Source of the DNA: Oceanobacillus caeni | Lineage (GTDB): Bacteria; Bacillota; Bacilli; Bacillales; Amphibacillaceae | DNA: 37,858 nt | Direction of reading: 5' to 3' | Assembly: GCF_019037185.1 (NCBI RefSeq) | Contig: NZ_JAHHXM010000029.1 | Coordinates: 1 to 37,858 of the forward strand | Position numbers and translations under genes: made by a program | Shown: piece after piece, positions 33,233 to 37,858 of the stretch | Numbering within the stretch: position 1 is the first letter of the stretch | Layout of the letters: each line of letters begins with the position of its first letter | The notes under the pieces: model-generated | The model's database searches: none | What the model saw: the letters and a program-made list of their open reading frames with translations, nothing else | What the model was told of the DNA's origin: nothing

Positions 33233-33468
33233 AGGATTAGTAGTAACTGTTTTTAAGGCGTAGAGAGGTAGTGGTTGGTGAAAACTATCGCTTAAAACTT
33301 TATGAACTCGCCTTCTTTGTTGTGGGTGCGAATGAAGTAGTAGTCCCTGCCGTAACTCTGCGTTAAAGACTAAAGTGAACGTTAAACCATTTATACGTTA
33401 ATTTGGGTGGTACCGCGGGAAAGCCGAGCTTCTCGTCCCTGATTTAAGGGATGAGTGGCTTTTTTTAT
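33233..33468 (+). promoter_or_regulatory. Leucine T-box leader of leuS with terminator
   Basis: tRNA-sensing leader. Stem I begins about 33250 (AAGGCG pairs with CGCCTT); the specifier triplet in GAACTCGCC is CTC, a leucine codon (33307-33309), matching the gene it controls. The conserved T-box GGGTGGTACCGCGG is at 33405-33418, with UGGU set to pair with the tRNA acceptor end. The terminator stem (AAGCC...CTCGTCCCT/AGGGATGAG...GGCTTTTTTT) spans 33421-33468. Uncharged tRNA-Leu should prevent its formation. Confidence 0.96.
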
Positions 33469-33492
33469 TGTATATATAAGGAGGAATGGATT

Positions 33493-35913
33493 TTGAGTTT
33501 TGATCATCGGACCATTGAAAAGAAATGGCAAACCTATTGGGAAGAAAATAAAACATTTAAAACAGATACATATTCTAAAAAAGAAAAGTTTTATGCATTA
33601 GATATGTTTCCGTATCCATCGGGAGCTGGACTTCATGTAGGACACCCTGAAGGATATACAGCGACAGACATATTATCACGAATGAAGCGTATGCAAGGGT
33701 ATGAAGTACTTCATCCGATGGGGTGGGACGCGTTTGGGCTTCCAGCTGAGCAATATGCGATTGACACTGGAAATAGCCCAGCAGAATTCACAGAGAAGAA
33801 CATTCAAACATTTAAGCGACAAATTCAAGAACTTGGTTTCTCTTATGATTGGGATCGAGAAATTAATACGACAGATCCCAACTATTATAAATGGACTCAG
33901 TGGATTTTCCTTAAATTATACGAAAAGGGTCTCGCTTATATCGATGAAGTACCAGTAAACTGGTGTCCAGCTCTAGGAACGGTACTTGCAAATGAAGAAG
34001 TGATTGATGGTAAAAGTGAACGAGGTGGACACCCAGTTATTCGTAAGCCGATGAAACAGTGGATGCTTCGAATCACCGCTTATGCTGACCGTTTATTGGA
34101 AGACTTGGATGATCTAGATTGGCCGGAAAGTCTAAAAGAAATGCAACGCAATTGGATTGGAAAATCGGAAGGTGCCGAAGTAACATTTAAGATTGATGGT
34201 CATACTGAAAAAGATTTTGTTGTATTTACTACTCGACCGGATACATTGTTCGGAGCAACATATGCTGTACTAGCACCAGAGCATCCATATGTTAAAGAAA
34301 TCACTACAACCGAACAAAAAGAGCAGGTTGAAGCGTATTTAGAAGAAGTTCAAAAAAAATCAGATTTAGAACGAACAGATTTAGCTAAAGACAAGACTGG
34401 TGTTTTTACCGGTGCATATGCGATTAATCCAGTGAATAATAAAAAAATTCCTATATGGGTAGCGGATTATGTATTAATGTCTTATGGTACAGGTGCTATT
34501 ATGGCGGTTCCAGCTCATGATGAACGAGACTACGATTTTGCCAAAAAATTTGATCTGCCAATAATAGAAGTAGTTGCTGGAGGCGACATCACAAAAGAAG
34601 TATACACTGGTGATGGAGAACATGTGAATTCTGATTTCTTGAATGGGTTACATCAAGACGAAGCGATTACAAAAGCAATTGAATGGCTGGAGGAAAATGG
34701 TAAAGGTGAAAAGAAAATAACGTATCGTCTACGTGATTGGTTATTTGCTAGACAACGTTACTGGGGTGAACCAATTCCTATTATTCATTGGGAAGATGGG
34801 ACAACGACAGCTGTTCCGGAAGAAGAATTACCATTGGAATTACCGAAAATGTCCGAAATTAAACCATCAGGAACTGGAGAATCTCCACTTGCTAATAATG
34901 AAGAGTGGGTCAATGTAGTTGATCCAGAAACAGGTAAAAAAGGTAGACGTGAAACGAATACAATGCCACAGTGGGCTGGAAGTTCATGGTACTTCTTACG
35001 ATACATTGACCCTAATAACTCAGAAAAATTAGCTGACTACGAGGCTCTAAAACAATGGATGCCAGTAGATGTTTACATTGGCGGAGCGGAACATGCTGTG
35101 CTTCATTTACTATATGCTCGTTTCTGGCATAAATTCCTTTATGATATTGGTGTGGTACCTACTAAAGAACCTTTCCAGAAGTTATATAACCAAGGAATGA
35201 TCCTTGGTGAAGGAAACGAAAAAATGAGTAAATCAAAAGGAAATGTAGTTAACCCAGATGATATCGTAGGTTCCCATGGAGCAGACACATTAAGATTATA
35301 TGAAATGTTTATGGGGCCGTTGGATGCTTCTGTAGCGTGGTCTACAAATGGTTTGGATGGAGCAAGACGTTTCTTAGATCGGGTATGGCGTTTATTTGTA
35401 AATGATGATGGTACATTATCAGAGAAAATTGTGGATGATGAAAGTAATGTTAACTTAGATAAAGTCTATAATGAAACTGTAAAAAAAGTGACAGTAGACT
35501 TTGAAAATTTACATTTTAATACTGCCATTTCACAAATGATGGTTTTCGTTAACGAGGGATATAAAGCGGATAAATTGCCCAAAAAATATGTGGAAGGTTT
35601 TATCAAGCTTCTTTCACCAATCGCACCGCATATAACAGAAGAACTATGGGAGAAATTAGGTAATAATGATACTATTGCTTATGCAGAGTGGCCTACCTAT
35701 GATGAGTCTAAATTGGTAGAGGAAGAGGTAGAGGTCGCACTTCAAGTAATGGGGAAAGTTCGTTCTAAGATCCAAGTTTCTAAAGATATTTCTAAAGATG
35801 ATCTTGAAAAACAAGCACTTGAAGATGAAACAATCCAAAAATGGCTAGAAGGAAAAACAATTCGAAAAGTAATCGTAGTTCCTGGAAAGCTAGTTAACAT
35901 TGTAGCTAACTAA
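33493..35913 (+). CDS. leuS: Leucyl-tRNA synthetase
   Basis: Charges tRNA-Leu. The 806-aa class Ia synthetase matches the bacterial family (B. subtilis 804 aa). HIGH motif as HVGH at 48-51 within [22 protein letters not shown]; the CP1 editing domain lies at about 220-420 with [13 protein letters not shown] and the Asp-containing [16 protein letters not shown] is exact at 577-581; the anticodon-binding helical domain and a small C-terminal domain ([15 protein letters not shown] [28 protein letters not shown]) end the protein. The start is a TTG 8 nt after AAGGAGG, giving [16 protein letters not shown]; the ATG at 33487 is in another frame that stops at once. Controlled by the T-box. Confidence 0.98.
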   Translation: MSFDHRTIEKKWQTYWEENKTFKTDTYSKKEKFYALDMFPYPSGAGLHVGHPEGYTATDILSRMKRMQGYEVLHPMGWDAFGLPAEQYAIDTGNSPAEFTEKNIQTFKRQIQELGFSYDWDREINTTDPNYYKWTQWIFLKLYEKGLAYIDEVPVNWCPALGTVLANEEVIDGKSERGGHPVIRKPMKQWMLRITAYADRLLEDLDDLDWPESLKEMQRNWIGKSEGAEVTFKIDGHTEKDFVVFTTRPDTLFGATYAVLAPEHPYVKEITTTEQKEQVEAYLEEVQKKSDLERTDLAKDKTGVFTGAYAINPVNNKKIPIWVADYVLMSYGTGAIMAVPAHDERDYDFAKKFDLPIIEVVAGGDITKEVYTGDGEHVNSDFLNGLHQDEAITKAIEWLEENGKGEKKITYRLRDWLFARQRYWGEPIPIIHWEDGTTTAVPEEELPLELPKMSEIKPSGTGESPLANNEEWVNVVDPETGKKGRRETNTMPQWAGSSWYFLRYIDPNNSEKLADYEALKQWMPVDVYIGGAEHAVLHLLYARFWHKFLYDIGVVPTKEPFQKLYNQGMILGEGNEKMSKSKGNVVNPDDIVGSHGADTLRLYEMFMGPLDASVAWSTNGLDGARRFLDRVWRLFVNDDGTLSEKIVDDESNVNLDKVYNETVKKVTVDFENLHFNTAISQMMVFVNEGYKADKLPKKYVEGFIKLLSPIAPHITEELWEKLGNNDTIAYAEWPTYDESKLVEEEVEVALQVMGKVRSKIQVSKDISKDDLEKQALEDETIQKWLEGKTIRKVIVVPGKLVNIVAN

Positions 35914-35918
35914 TAAAA

Positions 35919-35960
35919 TAAAAAGGATTTCTTCCATTTGGGAAGGAATCCTTTTTATTT
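35919..35960 (+). terminator. Terminator after leuS
   Basis: AAAAAGGATT...AATCCTTTTT stem with CTTCC/GGAAG at the top and a T-run. Confidence 0.9.
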
Positions 35961-36042
35961 TTCTTAGTAGGCGGGGAAGTATTTTACATATTTTCCATAT
36001 AAGTACAATGGAGTATTCGAGCAAAGTTAATCGAACGAAAAG

Positions 36043-36798
36043 TTAACGATTTGAATCTTTCCATTCCGTTTGTAAGACTACCCATTTTCCGTCAGTATAA
36101 TACCATAAGGATTCTATTGTACCTAAATGATCTTCGTTAGAAATACCACCTACCTGCTTATAGCTACGTAAACCATAGCCCTTATTATCTGTTAATTTTA
36201 CAGGCACATAGTAGTCTGGAGTGTTTAATAATAATGATTTAGATTTTTTTAATTTACCGTCTTTACCATATACACCGGACTGAATATAAGCATCTGAACG
36301 GTTTTGTAGATTTATTTGTATTGGTTTTGCATTAGGAGTTATTTTAAGATCTGCTTTGTAATCATCTATAAATTTACCAGAAATATATTTAAGTTTAGGA
36401 AGCGAAATCTCTAATTGTTTATTGGAAGCAAAGGTATGCAGTTTTTGTTTACCTAGCCCTTTTTTGTTAGAAGAACTCTGGTACAAAATATCTTGCACAT
36501 TATCATGGTTTGCGTCAATAAACTGAATCTGTGGTTCATAGCCATCGCCATAGTCAACTCTCCATCTTTCGTCATCCTGGTCTTTACTTCTAATTTCGGC
36601 CCATATATTATGATAATAGTCTCCATCTTGGGAAAATGGAACTCCCATTAAATCGATATCCTCTAATAGACCATCACCAGTAACATCCGCTTGATATGTG
36701 TTTATAAGCACGGCATCCTTTTCTTTTGCTAATCCATTAGCAGTAAAGGTTGGTTGAATGGTTAACATCGTGATTAATACTAACTTTAAGAATGTCAT
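36043..36798 (-). CDS. Secreted protein with EF-hand-like Asp motifs, unknown function
   Basis: 251-aa protein I do not recognise by name. The N-terminal MTFLKLVLITMLTIQPTFTANGLA is a probable signal peptide without lipobox. Two calcium-loop-like segments follow: DVTGDGLLEDIDL (near 39-51) and DANHDNVQDI (near 95-104), the pattern seen in FG-GAP/VCBS-like and dockerin-like surface proteins. The rest is beta-rich (KPIQINLQNRSDAYIQSGVYG, YVPVKLTDNKGYGLRSY, TIESLWYYTDGKWVVLQTEWK). Close paralogues of this plan occur in bacilli as uncharacterised exported proteins. AGAGGAGAACTGAA precedes the ATG. Monocistronic between leuS and the rRNA operon; perhaps a cell-surface or spore-associated role, which is only a guess. 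Confidence 0.78.
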   Translation of the reverse strand: MTFLKLVLITMLTIQPTFTANGLAKEKDAVLINTYQADVTGDGLLEDIDLMGVPFSQDGDYYHNIWAEIRSKDQDDERWRVDYGDGYEPQIQFIDANHDNVQDILYQSSSNKKGLGKQKLHTFASNKQLEISLPKLKYISGKFIDDYKADLKITPNAKPIQINLQNRSDAYIQSGVYGKDGKLKKSKSLLLNTPDYYVPVKLTDNKGYGLRSYKQVGGISNEDHLGTIESLWYYTDGKWVVLQTEWKDSNR

Positions 36799-37300
36799 TT
36801 CAGTTCTCCTCTTTCTATCATAATTAGGTGAGAGGACCCCATCCTCAAGGAATGTGTAGGGTGTAACTATGAGTACATGGGGGTGAATCGTCTTTTTATA
36901 TTGATGAACACGGTTGGTGTGGTGATATATTTTTGAAAAATGATCATTGAAAATTAAACATGCTAGGTTGTGGCGAGAATCGTTGATTTGCCACGTAAAA
37001 TGTTATGTTAGTCAAACATGTCGGCTGAGCCACATAAATGTGTGAAAAGCTGAAAAGTAGTCCCAAAGGCATAAAGATAAGACCAATGGATAGTGAGGGT
37101 GGGTGTTTACGGTACACCACTGTGTCAACTACGCTATCGTTTAGTGTTCATTAATGCTTAAAAGTTAGAATCCCCTACTTTAAATCTTTGTCAGCAATTA
37201 TTGGCAGGAGTATTTATTCTTATATTAGATTGTGCTTAGATTTACAATCCTATACACATGGTCTTTTTATAATATAATTTGTTGTTTTTACCAGTATAAA
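36799..37300. other. Gene-free stretch upstream of repeat copy G
   Basis: About 500 bp with stops in all frames at short intervals. Small hairpins are visible (GTGGC...GCCAC near 36970-36995; GGTGT...ACACC near 37102-37120). I find no recognisable protein remnant, RNA gene or promoter that serves a gene. It may be a decayed gene or element. Confidence 0.5.
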
Positions 37301-37454
37301 TTTATTCCACCTAAACGAGCGGTAAGACTCCACCTTAAGCTTCTGGGGAACAAAGAAGGTAGATGGGAGATAACTGCCCGTAAAAGTTCGATAAGTACAA
37401 CTGACTATCAGTGGGGGATGAAGTAAAGCCCTCATTGATGGAAGTTTTCTCTAT
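37301..37454 (+). repeat. bcr1-like ~150-bp interspersed repeat, copy G
   Basis: Left TTTAT (37301-37305) and right TCTAT (37450-37454). Stem arms ACGAGCGGT/ACTGCCCGT pair through wobbles, and the 3' hairpin TATCAGTGGGGG...CCCTCATTGATGG keeps pairing through G-U pairs. It lies about 100 bp upstream of the first rRNA promoter. Confidence 0.87.
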
Positions 37455-37551
37455 TGACTTTATTTAAGGGGAATAGTATTATTGTTTTACAGTCACTTTG
37501 AGCGACTAAATACTTCATAATAAACAGTAAAAATATAAAAGTTTTAAGCTA

Positions 37552-37580
37552 TTGACTTTTTTTCGACAAAGTGATAAGAT
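37552..37580 (+). promoter_or_regulatory. rRNA operon promoter P1
   Basis: TTGACT-17-TAAGAT, preceded by an A/T-rich stretch that could act as an UP element. Confidence 0.75.
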
Positions 37581-37628
37581 ATATTACCTAGTATGAGTGA
37601 CCTATTAATTCTGCTTAATAAATAGTGT

Positions 37629-37657
37629 TTGACATTAGTTGGTTATCATGCTATACT
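37629..37657 (+). promoter_or_regulatory. rRNA operon promoter P2
   Basis: TTGACA-17-TATACT, about 77 bp downstream of P1. Tandem promoters are typical of Bacillus rrn operons. Confidence 0.85.
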
Positions 37658-37665
37658 TTAAAAGT

Positions 37666-37680
37666 TGCTCTTTGAAAACT
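37666..37680 (+). promoter_or_regulatory. boxA-like antitermination site in the rRNA leader
   Basis: TGCTCTTTGAAAACT matches the boxA core used by the Nus complex in rRNA leaders. Two A/T-flanked hairpins follow before 16S. Confidence 0.7.
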
Positions 37681-37795
37681 GAATTAAACAACCAGTATGT
37701 TAAGAAAAAGGAAACTCGTTTTTCTTTTAAAAAATAGAGGTTTTTCCTCTAAAAGCTAAGAACTTCAAATGAATTTTATTTATTTGAAACAAACT

Positions 37796-37858
37796 TTTTT
37801 GGAGAGTTTGATCTTGGCTCAGGACGAACGCTGGCGGCGTGCCTAATACATGCAAGTC
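37796..37858 (+). rRNA. 16S ribosomal RNA, 5' end only (cut by the window)
   Basis: The highly conserved 16S start is present: GGAGAGTTTGATC, then TGGCTCAGGACGAACGCTGG and CGGCGTGCCTAATACATGCA. Only the first 60 or so nucleotides are inside the window. The base after GATC is T, where most 16S genes have A or C. The exact 5' end is estimated by analogy with B. subtilis. Confidence 0.97.

Noticed and set aside
36850-37200. Group II intron or transposase remnant
   Set aside because: Translations in several frames gave no recognisable motif and I found no domain V-like hairpin.
37232-37435. Open frames on both strands across repeat copy G, and similar ones in copy B
   Set aside because: They follow the repeat, lack ribosome sites, and copies elsewhere break the frames.
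811-37454. CRISPR array
   Set aside because: The repeats are 150 bp long, kilobases apart and of varied sequence, with no regular spacers or cas genes.

Overview
The window is low-GC Firmicute DNA. Nearly every protein I recognise is closest, as far as I can tell by eye, to a Bacillus subtilis counterpart, and the order pckA-metK-asnB-ytoA-ytpB-ytqB-leuS is the one I know from Bacillus. Control by an FMN riboswitch, a SAM (S-box) riboswitch and a leucine T-box also fits Bacillaceae. Sequence divergence and the repeats suggest an Oceanobacillus/Virgibacillus-type genus rather than Bacillus itself; this is inference.

Layout. 1-178: possible right end of an IS200/IS605-type element. 180-2634: yuiD, deoD, a stand-alone ptsH (HPr) and kapB. 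2753-5644: a small membrane protein, a lipoprotein Cu,Zn superoxide dismutase, patB with a terminator-like leader, and a repeat-bearing lipoprotein. 5831-9674: pgi, yugI, the potassium channel gene yugO and a thioredoxin-like gene. 9800-11827: an M42 peptidase, then an FMN riboswitch driving ribU. 11913-19830: menaquinone synthesis, menA-menI (-) diverging from menF-menD-menH-menB-menE (+); menC is absent. 19918-21555: two unknowns and the Nudix gene ytkD. 21903-24497: a three-gene ABC importer (ytlA-ytlC-ytlD type). 24620-35913: pckA (-), S-box and metK, asnB, ytoA, ytpB, ytqB, then T-box and leuS. 36043-36798: a secreted unknown. The window ends in an rRNA leader with two strong promoters and the first bases of a 16S gene.

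The most unusual content lies between the genes. Seven copies (A-G) of a ~150-bp repeat, all in the + orientation, share TTTAT-type ends and a conserved stem-loop architecture. They look like the bcr1 repeats I know from the B. cereus group, although this organism does not look like a member of that group. Copies abut or overlap the stop codons of deoD, pgi and ytkD. Two copies bracket the metK S-box, so one of them lies in the metK 5' UTR. A second family, a MITE-like element with inverted ends and an 8-bp target duplication, has inserted between the leuS promoter and its T-box. A GC-rich palindromic repeat abuts the ytlD stop codon. The leaders of patB, pckA and asnB also contain hairpins that I cannot assign to a known RNA class.
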